The notes: generated from the letters alone by a model not told the origin. 64,000 nucleotides of DNA from Blastopirellula marina DSM 3645 (GCF_000153105.1 NZ_CH672376.1:4179315-4243314), one strand, 5' to 3'; positions 1 to 8,803 are shown, counted from the stretch's first letter. A program made the numbers and translations.

Positions 1-305
1 GCCAAGACGAAGATAGTAAAGGCTCTGGGGGGGCCTAGGAAGCCAGAATAGATTCGCAGGCACCGCGAAGGTCAAATCGCACTCGAAAAAGTGCTTCCCT
101 TAACAAAAGAGGGCGTGGGTGGGGGCGACCGCTTGAACCACGTAACCACGCTTGGGATAACGATGTTGGATCTTCGCTCGACGTTCATGCTAGGACGCTT
201 CGTCTAGTTCTTGGGGGTTCCAAGTTGATTTACTACTGGTCGTTAGTCGAAAGCTATCGCGAGGTTTGTCAGCGAATCAAATGTTTGACCTTTCCGTTTT
301 GGGAA
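1..305. other. No gene recognised at left edge
   Basis: No convincing coding region is seen here. The only open frame (225-434, plus) lies mostly opposite the better-looking minus-strand gene that ends at 306 and resembles no known protein. There is no clear tRNA, repeat or terminator. The stretch probably lies inside the genomic island, because the island's other end was not found in the window. Confidence 0.5.
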
Positions 306-1094
306 TCACGTCGCTATTTTGGGTTGGGTTTCATCGCCGCAGTTGATGAAGGTGTAGGTCAGGAAGTTGATTTCCTGACGGTTTGGAACCTTTGCAAGGG
401 TGAACTCAAATACGCGTCGTACTTCATCGGTTGATGTCGCATGAATTTCGCCACCAAGCTTCCCAGGATCGATTAGCTGAAGCTCACATCCGTGTTGTCG
501 CGCTGCGAAGATATGCCAAAAAGTGTTGTCCTTGTCTCGTCCTGTTAATAGTGACACCAAAGGAAACCTGCCGGATTTTGTCTCGGAAGTTATTTTGTTG
601 ATTGCGTCTTCCAGGGGCATCCACGTATCCTTGCCTTCAATTCGGTATGCCAAGAGCAAATGAATCTTTTCGAATCCTATGGGCTCGTTTTGGAATTTGT
701 TTTGATACGGAAATGCATCAGGATCTATTAGTCCGTGCAGCTTGAGTACCGCTTCCATGCCGGATGGCGCACAAGATACGCTAAATAGTTGTCTGTGTTG
801 CCCGAGTCCCGAGATTGTTGAATTCATGTTTCTTTGTGCGAAAGTGGTTGACAGTACAACATCCGCTGAATGGACGTAGTTTTGTTCGGATAGTTCTCGT
901 TGGAATCGGATCTGAGTAGAGCGTTGAAAATGGTTGATAGATTGTGTTGTATATACCGGTCGCCGAAGTAGCAATAAGGTTGGCTCTGAACTAAACAACT
1001 TCCGGCTGGAAGCCGGCAGGTTTAAAGATATTCGTGAGATTCGGACTGAAGTCCTCAACTCACGAAGGAGTAATTTGAAATTGGTCGCCGCCAT
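306..1094 (-). CDS. Hypothetical protein, 5' end probably cut by the adjacent IS element
   Basis: The open frame encodes 262 residues and no family was recognised. The C-terminal ~170 residues read like an ordinary globular protein, with stretches such as DKDNTFWHIFAARQHGCEL and a mixed composition. Roughly the first 30 codons (right of about 1000) lie in the 3' end of the IS200-like element and overlap the last codons of its transposase, so they are probably not native. The first methionine in the native-looking part is at 825-827, which would give 173 residues. No matching 5' part was found beyond the far end of the IS near 1575, so either the gene lost its start or 827 is the true start. 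Confidence in a function is nil. Confidence 0.45.
   Translation of the reverse strand: MAATNFKLLLRELRTSVRISRISLNLPASSRKLFSSEPTLLLLRRPVYTTQSINHFQRSTQIRFQRELSEQNYVHSADVVLSTTFAQRNMNSTISGLGQHRQLFSVSCAPSGMEAVLKLHGLIDPDAFPYQNKFQNEPIGFEKIHLLLAYRIEGKDTWMPLEDAINKITSETKSGRFPLVSLLTGRDKDNTFWHIFAARQHGCELQLIDPGKLGGEIHATSTDEVRRVFEFTLAKVPNRQEINFLTYTFINCGDETQPKIAT
1031..1066. terminator. Compound hairpin at the tnpA 3' end
   Basis: Outer arms TTCGTGAG (1031-1038) and CTCACGAA (1059-1066) are perfectly complementary and enclose a second stem GGAC/GTCC (1043-1054). The tnpA stop codon lies in the outer stem. It may be a transcription terminator or part of the transposase-recognised end; there is no long U-run, so the role is uncertain. 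Confidence 0.4.
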
Positions 1095-1503
1095 CGCTGG
1101 GCTCGGTCCCGTCTTGGTGGCGGATATATTCCTGAATCACCTCGTCGGTCACGTTGCCGCTGGTCGCCACAAAGTACCCGCGTGCCCACAGATGCCGACC
1201 CCAATACTGTTTTTGCAAATGCCGAAACTCCATCAACAGCTTCCGTGAACTCTTCCCCTTGATGTACTGCATGATTTTGCTGGGCGCAAGATTCGGCGGG
1301 CACGACAGCAACACGTGAACATGATCTCGCGAGACCGCCCCTTCCAAGATCTCAATCTCGTTGGTGCGACAAACCTCGCGAACCAGTTCCCGCAATCGAA
1401 CGCCGACTTCCCCTGCGAGAATAGGCTTTCGATATTTGGTCACCCAGACAAAGTGGTACTTGATGTCAAAACGACTATGCGAACTGGTGCGGTATCCTTC
1501 CAT
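1060..1503 (-). CDS. tnpA: IS200/IS605-family transposase TnpA
   Basis: This 147-residue protein is a Y1 HUH transposase, which cuts and rejoins single-stranded IS ends through a 5'-phosphotyrosine. The HUH metal motif is visible in DHVHVLLSCPP, and the catalytic tyrosine is in the RGYFVATSGN segment, followed by the usual helix ending EYIRHQ. The N-terminus SRFDIKYHFVWVTKYRKP is typical of the family, and the length is normal (about 130-150). The start is the ATG at 1503. The stop codon lies in the 3' arm of a 36-nt hairpin (1031-1066) that may act as a terminator. The gene appears intact, so the element may still be active. Confidence 0.9.
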   Translation of the reverse strand: MEGYRTSSHSRFDIKYHFVWVTKYRKPILAGEVGVRLRELVREVCRTNEIEILEGAVSRDHVHVLLSCPPNLAPSKIMQYIKGKSSRKLLMEFRHLQKQYWGRHLWARGYFVATSGNVTDEVIQEYIRHQDGTEPSDGGDQFQITPS

Positions 1504-1713
1504 TCCCCGATTTTAGCCGGAAACGGAAGAACCGAAAGGTTTCGCCTGAAGGCGAGGGTTTTAGACCCATCGCTTGGAAAATAAAACTGGCGTTGTCGTG
1601 TTTACACGAGTTGAATCGGGAGCTACGGGAGTGGCGAACGGAGAGAGAGCCGGTTAGAAATTTGTTAGTGGCTTGGGGGCGGAACGAGACGATCTGTTTA
1701 TTTTTGGTTTTCT

Positions 1714-1727
1714 AGGAGAGAGCGTTG
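1714..1727 (+). promoter_or_regulatory. Shine-Dalgarno site fixing a TTG start
   Basis: The sequence AGGAGAG (1714-1720) lies four bases before the TTG at 1725-1727. This supports TTG as the initiation codon of the large STAND protein, since the reading from there starts cleanly at its conserved-looking N-terminus and no in-frame ATG occurs until codon 19. Confidence 0.6.
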
Positions 1728-4700
1728 CCGGCGTTGAATTGGGGCTTGATACAGGATGGCGGTGTATTGGAATCGCTGATGCACGCGATTCTTTACGCTG
1801 AGAATCCCCAGACGATATTGTTCGGTCGTCCGGGTAAGGATGCCGGACAGGATGCCCGCACGGCTGATGGGAAAATCGTCTATCAATCCAAGTATCGAGA
1901 CGGCATGGACATGAGTGAGGCCATCAAGGTGGCGCTCAAAGAACTCGAGTTTATCACGAAGTATCGTGAAAAGGACCATGCGAACTACCAGCACTGGGAA
2001 CATGCAGAACGGTGGGTACTGTTTGCCAATTTGTCGATCAATCCTAACGATGATGCAAAATGGAAGAGCGAAGTCGTTCCCAAGTTCGCAGCGTTTGGCC
2101 TGAATGCGGAATACTGGTGTAAGTCTGAAATTGAGGGAAAGCTTGCCGAAAAGCCTGAAGTTCGAGATGTATTCTTCGAACATGAAAACCGTGTCCTTGT
2201 TGGTCTTAAGGAAGCTCATGACCTGATTGCGAGCGAACGGATCGGAAATGACTCCCTAGACGATCCTATGCTGGGCAGGGATGCAGAACTTGCCGAGGTG
2301 AAAGCCTTTGCCGATTCTAATGAGAAGCGAATACTTCCCGTCATTGGTCCAGGCGGAATTGGAAAGTCGCGTTTTCTATACGAAAGCCTAGTCGCTTTAT
2401 CGCAGGATGGATGGCGCGTTCTTTGGGGGCTTTCTGGGGTCATGGCCGAGTCAACGCAATGGTTCCGATTGCTAAATGGGAATCAAAAGACTTGCGTTGC
2501 GCTTGATGATCCGGAGGACCCCAGAATACTTCGCGCGATTGTTGAACAGCTTTCAACGGTAGAACGCCGAAACTGGCGAGTTATTGTTTCGTGCAGAACT
2601 GACCGATCTGGAATGCTTCGGCGATACCAAACTAACAGTAGTTTGGATAAGACAATACGGCTAAGCGCGCTTAATGAATCGGATTCCAAATCCCTGATCA
2701 ATACTCGTCTTGGCCGCCAAGCGGATGACGCTTGGGGCCACGGTGCGTTTCGTCTGACAAAAGGCGTGCCAGGTTGGCTCAGCCTCTTATCTGAATTGGT
2801 AAAGCAGGGGAGGTTGGCTGATTTTCCTGTCGAGGTGGATGGCGTCGCCTCCTCGTATTTGGCTGCATGCTTGGAGAGTGTGGGCGATCGTGAACGTGCG
2901 CTCACAGTACTTCGGTGGTTATCTTTGTGGGGCTCTGTCGTTTTCGACGGTAATGAGAATCAGCGAGACGAAATTGAGTTATTGACACAAGAAGGGATAC
3001 CGAAGTCAGATTTGGGCGACCTCCTTAAGAAACTTGTCGACACTGGACTGGTCCGCAACTGGGGGATTGGTAAGAGGCTGTACGGAGTAGAGTCTATGCT
3101 CGTTCGCCAGAGCATACTTAGTGAATGGCTGCTTAACGAAACGAGCGACGGCAAGTATTCAGTTGGCGCCGCAGGTAAGGCCCTTGTATCAGAATTGTTA
3201 TCGGGCCGTGTTCCGCGTATCGACGACATATTTCAGACCATCGCAAGTTTGTCGTTTTCCCGCCTGGATTCGGAAGATGCGTTTACGCTCTTGCAGCCTA
3301 TATTTGACGAATTGGCTGGTGTTGCGACTTCCGCGAATCTGGTCGGTCAGAACCATATCGCTGAGCTAGTGGCGAAACTCGGCGTTGCGGATCCCGAAAA
3401 CGCATTGGACGTCTTAATCGCGATCCGTGAACACCTGAAAGACGTTCAAGAAATTGCGGATTCCTTTTGGGGAAATTTCACGTTCACCCGGAATAAAGTG
3501 CTTTCAACACTTTCCTGGACGTTATTCAACCTTGCTGATCGAGTTGACGACGCCGTCGTCGCGTCCCGGTTTCTAGGCGAGTTTCGTGAATTAGCGAAGC
3601 TTGCAGAAACTGGAATGGAGCCATCCGATCCGGGCAAATCACCGTCGCAATTGCTCCATCGCCTGCTTTGTGAATCGAGAAACAGTGAGGTGTTCGCGAA
3701 ACCGGCATTCGAGATGGCCAATGAGAAACTGTTCCAGGAAGGTTCGTGGCCTTTTGTTGGACGCTTGGCGAAGTGCATTTTGGAGCCCATGCGAGAGAGG
3801 AATGAGTGGGTAGGCAATTGGACTCTGGGCGTTGCTCGATTTGCTCTCGTAACGGGTTCATCTGACTGGGAGCGACTGCTGGACTTGCGAGCAAAGCTAT
3901 TCGAGGCCCTCAAATTGGGGCATCATGAATCGCTACATGAATCGATTTGGTCTTTGCTTTCAGATTCGCATCATTCGATCAACTATGCTCTCGCTCACTA
4001 CAGGATTATCGCTCAAGATGCACAGAACTATCGTGACGTTCTACGAGAAGACTTGACTAAAAGCAAGGAGCTTCTAGAGAAGCCTCTCTCGTTTGGAGAG
4101 GCAACACGGGCTCGCCCGATGTGGGCATGGTATCTAGACCATGGCAAAGACGAAGTCTCTGTTGCTTTGGCACGCGAGTGCGAGAAGATCTATTCTGGCC
4201 TTTCCGAGTGGCAAATACATGACTTCTTTCGATTTGACTACGACGAAAGACTAGCGTTTGAGACTAAGCGTATAGCTGGCAAACTGCTGGCCGCCGCCGA
4301 CGAGAGCGAGGTAACGGGCTTCTTTGATGAAGTCGATCGATATCTTCGTAACGCTAGAGGGGACTCGGAGGATTTGGCCGACGGAATGCAGCTTGTTGCG
4401 TTGGCTGAATTGTTGGCGGATCAGTTCTCGCTTGACGCTCAGAATGACACGTCAGCACTTTCTTCATTCGTACGGTCGGTTTTGGCCGCTGGAAATGAGG
4501 CTAAGCCACGCGAATTTCGATTTGTAGTCTCGATGTGTCGTAAGAGACTAAAAGATCTTAAGGCAAATGGAGACGTGGATGGAGAGAAGTGGCTCACGGA
4601 GTTACTCGCCATATCGCAGTCAAAAGAGAAAGTGCTTTATCAGCTATATCAGAATGCTCATCCAGACTCGATCGGGCCACTGACGGCGGGCGAGGTGCGG

Positions 4701-5663
4701 TGTATTCTTGCCCGCAAAGAGAGCTTTATGCCTCATGAACGGGCTTGGTTGCTTGGCGTAATTGTTGGGGCGTTCGATGAAACAGTGGCAAGTGAAGTTT
4801 TCTCGTTTTTGGAATCTTCCGAATTCAGCCTCTTTGAGACGAGTAACTTTCTTGGGCTGTTTATTCGGTCCGCCCGTCTGGCCTTCCTTAGATTCGATCG
4901 ATCGCCCACGCAAAAACTTTGCCATTCCGTTTTGGAGTGGATCATTTCGTTGAAGTTGAACGGTGGATTACTCGGGTTTTACGACTTGAAGGCTATGTTT
5001 GAGAGCTCTGAATATGTTCCGGATATGCGTACTTTCGCCTCGTTGATGCGATCTAGAGTGGAGCTTGAAAGCATTTCGACGCGGCGTGATCAAATTGAGG
5101 TGCTTCCGTATGGCTTCGATGCCAAAGCATGGTGTCAATTGGATCCAAGCAGTTCTTCCGATGTGTCGGCGTTTGACGATGTGTGCCGTTTGGCTCTCGG
5201 CGACAGTTTCACAGCGACCTACTGGATTCCAGGGGTCTTGTCAGAGATTGACGCCGACGGGGTTCTCGTAGCGGCCTTCGTTGCTCGCTATCTAGATGAG
5301 AGCGAAGAGCCTGATAATCTCAAGGGATTGTCGAAGCTCGCAAATTTGGCGTCAAAGTATGCCGTGAATTCTGAGGCATGGGCAGGCATCGCTCGATCTG
5401 TCTGCGAAAGAGCTCGTTCATTGCCTCGAAAGGATCGCGAGCACCTTTACTTCTGTCTCTCTAGCAAGGAAACGGGGGTGATGACCAGCATGCCGGGTGA
5501 AGTTCCGCAGTATTACATCGAAGCTTGTGAAGAGGCCAAGCGACTACTCGAACAAGAGCCGGTTAGCTCGCCTCTTCTCGAGTATCGTAGGTGGGCGCTG
5601 AATAGCGCTGAACGCGATCTTCGTTTTGAACAAGGTCGCGCAGAGGAAGACGCAGATGGCTGA
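1725..5663 (+). CDS. PD-(D/E)XK-like nuclease fused to STAND NTPase (Avs-like putative defence protein)
   Basis: This 1312-residue protein has three parts. Residues ~1-160 look like a restriction-endonuclease-like domain: GKDAGQDA is followed by IVYQSKYRDG, giving a D43...Q54-x-K56 pattern like Mrr/DUF4297-type PD-(D/E)XK folds. Residues ~180-330 form a P-loop NTPase with Walker A GPGGIGKS (208-215), a Walker B-like CVALDD (257-262) and the STAND-type VIVSCRTDR segment. The remaining ~950 residues are helical and repeat-like, as expected of a sensor. Nuclease-STAND-sensor is the architecture of Avs antiphage proteins, in which the C-terminus recognises a phage protein and releases the nuclease; assignment to that group here is inference. 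The gene starts at TTG with a good SD and overlaps the next gene by 8 bases. Confidence 0.75.
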   Translation: MPALNWGLIQDGGVLESLMHAILYAENPQTILFGRPGKDAGQDARTADGKIVYQSKYRDGMDMSEAIKVALKELEFITKYREKDHANYQHWEHAERWVLFANLSINPNDDAKWKSEVVPKFAAFGLNAEYWCKSEIEGKLAEKPEVRDVFFEHENRVLVGLKEAHDLIASERIGNDSLDDPMLGRDAELAEVKAFADSNEKRILPVIGPGGIGKSRFLYESLVALSQDGWRVLWGLSGVMAESTQWFRLLNGNQKTCVALDDPEDPRILRAIVEQLSTVERRNWRVIVSCRTDRSGMLRRYQTNSSLDKTIRLSALNESDSKSLINTRLGRQADDAWGHGAFRLTKGVPGWLSLLSELVKQGRLADFPVEVDGVASSYLAACLESVGDRERALTVLRWLSLWGSVVFDGNENQRDEIELLTQEGIPKSDLGDLLKKLVDTGLVRNWGIGKRLYGVESMLVRQSILSEWLLNETSDGKYSVGAAGKALVSELLSGRVPRIDDIFQTIASLSFSRLDSEDAFTLLQPIFDELAGVATSANLVGQNHIAELVAKLGVADPENALDVLIAIREHLKDVQEIADSFWGNFTFTRNKVLSTLSWTLFNLADRVDDAVVASRFLGEFRELAKLAETGMEPSDPGKSPSQLLHRLLCESRNSEVFAKPAFEMANEKLFQEGSWPFVGRLAKCILEPMRERNEWVGNWTLGVARFALVTGSSDWERLLDLRAKLFEALKLGHHESLHESIWSLLSDSHHSINYALAHYRIIAQDAQNYRDVLREDLTKSKELLEKPLSFGEATRARPMWAWYLDHGKDEVSVALARECEKIYSGLSEWQIHDFFRFDYDERLAFETKRIAGKLLAAADESEVTGFFDEVDRYLRNARGDSEDLADGMQLVALAELLADQFSLDAQNDTSALSSFVRSVLAAGNEAKPREFRFVVSMCRKRLKDLKANGDVDGEKWLTELLAISQSKEKVLYQLYQNAHPDSIGPLTAGEVRCILARKESFMPHERAWLLGVIVGAFDETVASEVFSFLESSEFSLFETSNFLGLFIRSARLAFLRFDRSPTQKLCHSVLEWIISLKLNGGLLGFYDLKAMFESSEYVPDMRTFASLMRSRVELESISTRRDQIEVLPYGFDAKAWCQLDPSSSSDVSAFDDVCRLALGDSFTATYWIPGVLSEIDADGVLVAAFVARYLDESEEPDNLKGLSKLANLASKYAVNSEAWAGIARSVCERARSLPRKDREHLYFCLSSKETGVMTSMPGEVPQYYIEACEEAKRLLEQEPVSSPLLEYRRWALNSAERDLRFEQGRAEEDADG

Positions 5664-6510
5664 GCTCGAAGAACAAGTAGGCGTGGCTGCAAGCGAGCTG
5701 AAAATCGCTTGGACTACTGTTAAGAATACGGCGAATTCATCCCTGCCAACAAAATGCTTCGAGCATTGGGAAAAACGAGCTAAACTGCATGAGTTGCTGA
5801 CTCGTACGATTCCGGTATTTAAGGCAAGAGAAAAGGCGTGGGAGGTTGTTCAAGGGGTCGCCTTCGCTGAGGAACTGAACGGAAAGCCCGGATTGGTTTC
5901 CTATGGCGGTATTGAAATGGAATTTGCCGTAGCTCGTCACCTTGCCCTGACCTCTTACGTTTCCGTCACATGGTCAATCTATGACCGTCTAGCCAACGTG
6001 TGTGGCAGGCTCTCGGGTGTTCGCGAAATTAGCGAACACCCCAAGCAAAATCCCAAATTGTGCGAGGATTTGCTTGGAGAAAAAAATGACGAAAAAGGTA
6101 AGCCGAAGAAGAACGATACGTTGGGATTCGGCGGTCACCTTCACATCTACGCGGCTTACGCTTGGCCCATTAAGGTGTCTTACAAAGTCAGGAATTGGCT
6201 AGTACACGAAGGGTATGAGGATGGAACTACTGCGTTGTTTGAAGGTGACAGAATCGCCGATCGATTTATGCTGAGCAATGATGCCCTTGGGTTTCTTCAA
6301 AAAGCATGTGGCGGCGACGGCAACGGCCAAAAGAAGGGCGATGCTATCTGCGTTCAAGAGGCGGAAGATAGCTGGCTGCAGAGGGACTTGCTTAAGATCA
6401 TTGAGCAATACAACAAGGAAATTGACACGATGTTTGTTGCTCTGCTGAAGTGGAGCGCCGAATCTCTTACTGGGCAAATAAAGGCCTTTGCTGCTAGGGA
6501 TCAGCAGTGA
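5656..6510 (+). CDS. Putative HEPN-like protein in the STAND operon
   Basis: This 284-residue protein belongs to no family that could be named with confidence. It is mostly helical and soluble. Residues 179-184 read RNWLVH, which fits the R-x4-6-H active-site motif of HEPN ribonucleases in its common RN form, and the context VRNWLVHEGYEDG resembles the equivalent helix of known HEPN toxins. Residues ~143-153 are a lysine-rich linker. The start is the ATG at 5656, with AGAGGAAGA just upstream; it overlaps the STAND gene stop by 8 bases, so the two are almost certainly translated together. RNase activity is inference; a structural role is equally open. Confidence 0.55.
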   Translation: MAELEEQVGVAASELKIAWTTVKNTANSSLPTKCFEHWEKRAKLHELLTRTIPVFKAREKAWEVVQGVAFAEELNGKPGLVSYGGIEMEFAVARHLALTSYVSVTWSIYDRLANVCGRLSGVREISEHPKQNPKLCEDLLGEKNDEKGKPKKNDTLGFGGHLHIYAAYAWPIKVSYKVRNWLVHEGYEDGTTALFEGDRIADRFMLSNDALGFLQKACGGDGNGQKKGDAICVQEAEDSWLQRDLLKIIEQYNKEIDTMFVALLKWSAESLTGQIKAFAARDQQ

Positions 6511-6583
6511 GCTGACTCACGACTTTTTTGCCCAGAATATAGTCGATCGATACGTCATTTTTTGGGATCAAGAGCCGCCATTC

Positions 6584-7714
6584 ATGCCTGAATTGCTGAT
6601 TGACTCATCTGGGAAGCAGCTCCATCGCCGGCGCATTGAGAAACTGCTGAGCGAGTCAGACGGTCAGATTCGCATCGCCAGTCCGTACATCACCGAGACC
6701 GACTTGCTTTCGAGGTTGCCCCCGGGAAAGTCTCGGATATTGACCAGTACGAATCCGGATGATTTAGCAAACGGCAGTTCGTCTCTGTCCGCACTCGGCG
6801 AAATCCTTCGCTTGAATATCCCCTGTTGCTATTACGACGATGGATTTCTGCACGCCAAGGTGTATATCTTTGGCGAGAAGTCCGCGATCGTCTCGTCGGC
6901 GAATTTCACGAAAAGCGCCCTGGACAACAATCTAGAAATTGGCGTGCAATTGGACGGAGCGGAGGTGGCCGAATTGATCCGTTGGTTCGATGGTCTCTGG
7001 AATCCTGACCAATTGCTTACGATTCAAGAATTGGAGCGAATTCGGCCCCAGGTGGAAGCGGAAGAACTTGCGAAGGCCGCTGTGCCTGAATCTCAAATTG
7101 AGGGTTGGCGTTTTGAGAAGCCAGCCAGTAATGAACAGCCAGAGTTGCACGATTCGGTTGCGAGCGAGTATCCGAATTGTCCCGAACTTCTAATTCCCGC
7201 GACGTCCCAATTGATATCGCTCTTAAACGGTGGCCGGACCGGTTGGATTTGCAACACCAAGCGTGAACCGCCGAATTATCCGCTTCCAATAAAGCTTGAA
7301 GAGTTAATGCGTAGACGCTCTCTGGCGGCAACATGGCAGGACGGGAAAACTTACTACCAAATGATTGAGGTGGAGGGAGATGATCTGATTTTGATGCATG
7401 GCAATAAAGGCGGGTCAGCTTTACCGGGGATTAAGAACGGTATTATTGGAGTTGGAATTGCCGAAGATAAAAGCTTTCTATCGCTTGAAGGATTCGATCC
7501 AGATCGGCTTTCGCTCGCTGAACTCGAGGGCCAAGCACCTTCTGAACTTGAGCAACTTCAGGAGTGGCGAGTGAGTATCAAGAAATGGCTATTTTGGGAC
7601 CCGCTGAACCCGCTCGAAATCGACGGGACGCCCAGCAGTTTCCACCGTCTTTCGGATAAACGGCGAAGCGACATTATCCGTCTCCTCCGAGCCCGCCTGG
7701 ACGAACAAAAATAA
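6584..7714 (+). CDS. Phospholipase D-family (PLDc-like) putative nuclease
   Basis: The predicted protein has 376 residues. The N-terminal ~130 carry a single PLD half-site: HAKVYIFG (H90, K92) then SSANFTKSALDNNLEIGV, the H-x-K ... S-x-N ... N-x-E arrangement of PLDc_2 proteins. The usual HKD aspartate is a glycine (G97). With one motif per chain, an active enzyme would need a dimer, as in Nuc and BfiI. Residues ~200-376 are of unknown fold and have a separate-looking ending. Several in-frame starts exist; ATG 6584 is preferred because the protein then opens at the domain, but there is no strong SD, and a TTG at 6488 would overlap the upstream gene. It is third in the STAND operon, 73 bases downstream. 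Confidence 0.65.
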   Translation: MPELLIDSSGKQLHRRRIEKLLSESDGQIRIASPYITETDLLSRLPPGKSRILTSTNPDDLANGSSSLSALGEILRLNIPCCYYDDGFLHAKVYIFGEKSAIVSSANFTKSALDNNLEIGVQLDGAEVAELIRWFDGLWNPDQLLTIQELERIRPQVEAEELAKAAVPESQIEGWRFEKPASNEQPELHDSVASEYPNCPELLIPATSQLISLLNGGRTGWICNTKREPPNYPLPIKLEELMRRRSLAATWQDGKTYYQMIEVEGDDLILMHGNKGGSALPGIKNGIIGVGIAEDKSFLSLEGFDPDRLSLAELEGQAPSELEQLQEWRVSIKKWLFWDPLNPLEIDGTPSSFHRLSDKRRSDIIRLLRARLDEQK

Positions 7715-8205
7715 ATCCTCTCTTCTCCCTCAACGCTCTGGTAAATCGTAATTGCGTACCTTCAACCGTCGTCGCAAAGGCATCCTGAGGCGCGGTTACA
7801 AATTCCTATCAGAGCGACCACTGTCGTCGAAAATAGGCCCCGGCAGCCATTCAAACCCGAATTTCTAGGTCAGCTATGGCGGTTTGAGGAAGCTCCGACA
7901 CCAGATAGCTTCAGCCCGATTTTCGACTAGAATGAGAAACTCGAAATAGCAAGTACCGGAGACTCAGCCATGCTGTAAATCAGCAACCAATTAACAACCT
8001 GATAATCGTCGCTAGGTCACAAAATACCACCTGACGGGGCTTTCTTCGGAAGTCTCGTTTGACCCACTAGCACGGCGATGCAATTCCCCGGCCCATGGAG
8101 GCTCGGCGGAACGTGCATTTGCTGTGCTTGCGGAGTGGTATCCGTGTGACCTGTGAATGTGGCGGCTGTCGGGCCTCCACCTTCTTTCACACGGGGAATC
8201 TTGAA
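7715..8205. other. Intergenic region after the STAND operon, no gene recognised
   Basis: About 490 bases without a convincing reading frame or RNA gene. An open frame entering the next gene begins at 8095, but its first 37 codons look unlike protein. No terminator with a clear U-run was found after 7714. A promoter for the downstream small membrane protein probably lies here but could not be placed. Confidence 0.4.
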
Positions 8206-8499
8206 ATGTCGACTCAGCTAAAACAGATAGGATGTCTGGGAAAGATCATCGCGGGATTTGGGCTGTCGCTGTTCTTCGTCATTCTGGCGATCATCGTCCC
8301 GCTTTGGCCGATAACGGCGCCAATCTTTTTGTTTCTCGCGCTTGGAGCTCCTTTTGCCTTCATGGGCTATCGAGCCAAAGGGAATTGCCCGGCATGCGGA
8401 CAGTATTTAGAGATCACTCAACGTTCGGGCGGAACTCGCTGTTCTGGATGTCGCCAGCCGCTGCGGGTTTCGCGTGGAAGGCTACATCGCATTGAATGA
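8206..8499 (+). CDS. Small membrane protein with C-terminal zinc ribbon
   Basis: The predicted protein has 97 residues. Two adjacent hydrophobic segments (IIAGFGLSLFFVILAIIV, then ITAPIFLFLALGAPFAF) suggest a membrane hairpin. They are followed by paired cysteines, CPACGQYL and CSGCRQPL, that should bind one zinc. The ATG at 8206 is chosen because the protein then begins just before the first membrane segment and GGGG lies ten bases upstream. Small zinc-ribbon membrane proteins are frequent in planctomycetes, and their role is not known. It lies between two defence blocks but shares no obvious operon with either. Confidence 0.55.
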   Translation: MSTQLKQIGCLGKIIAGFGLSLFFVILAIIVPLWPITAPIFLFLALGAPFAFMGYRAKGNCPACGQYLEITQRSGGTRCSGCRQPLRVSRGRLHRIE

Positions 8500-8537
8500 A
8501 TTCGTGAGCCGAAATCTCGAGTCGTTCCACTAAAGTA

Positions 8538-8569
8538 AGAAAGCCCGCTGTATCCGCAGCTGGCTTTCT
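8538..8569. terminator. Terminator-like inverted repeat
   Basis: AGAAAGCC (8538-8545) pairs perfectly with GGCTTTCT (8562-8569) across a GC-rich loop that can extend the stem. It lies 39 bases after the small membrane protein gene. There is no strong U-run on either strand, so the assignment is tentative. Confidence 0.4.
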
Positions 8570-8716
8570 CTGATTCGGTTGGTAGGTCACCTGGAGCGAT
8601 CATGGAAGCAAAATAGATCTCTACTTTCTATTCGTCGGGACCAAACGTGTCCGCACCACCTTCCACAATCATCACATCTCCCCACGGTGGTCCATTCTTC
8701 TGGGTGTTCTGCCGCC

Positions 8717-8745
8717 CCGCGATCGGATAAAATCGCGGAGTTTTT
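8717..8745 (+). terminator. Probable rho-independent terminator upstream of hsdM
   Basis: The arms CCGCGAT (8717-8723) and ATCGCGG (8732-8738) form a 7-bp GC-rich stem with an 8-base loop, followed by AG and five T residues on the plus strand. It ends about 60 bases before hsdM and would insulate the restriction operon from transcription coming from the left. Confidence 0.55.
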
Positions 8746-8803
8746 CCTACCCGGCCCCCGCACGACGCACGGGCTCTCCTGACACGAACGTCAAACGATC
8801 ATC

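Larger units (their letters stand above)
985..1575 (-). mobile_element. IS200/IS605-family insertion sequence
   Basis: A single tnpA gene is flanked by subterminal hairpins rather than terminal inverted repeats, as in IS200/IS605 elements that move as single strands. The left end (upstream of tnpA) has a 5-bp stem TCGCC/GGCGA at 1542-1555. The right end has CCGGC/GCCGG at 1002-1016. On the minus strand each hairpin is preceded by a similar AAACC-type sequence (TCTAAAACCC on the left, TTTAAACCTG on the right). No accessory tnpB gene is present. The exact tips cannot be fixed by eye, so the limits are approximate. The element sits between a truncated-looking minus-strand gene and the start of the STAND operon. 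Confidence 0.7.

Noticed and set aside
1315-1584. 89-residue plus-strand frame
   Set aside because: Antisense to tnpA and IS end; no protein likeness.
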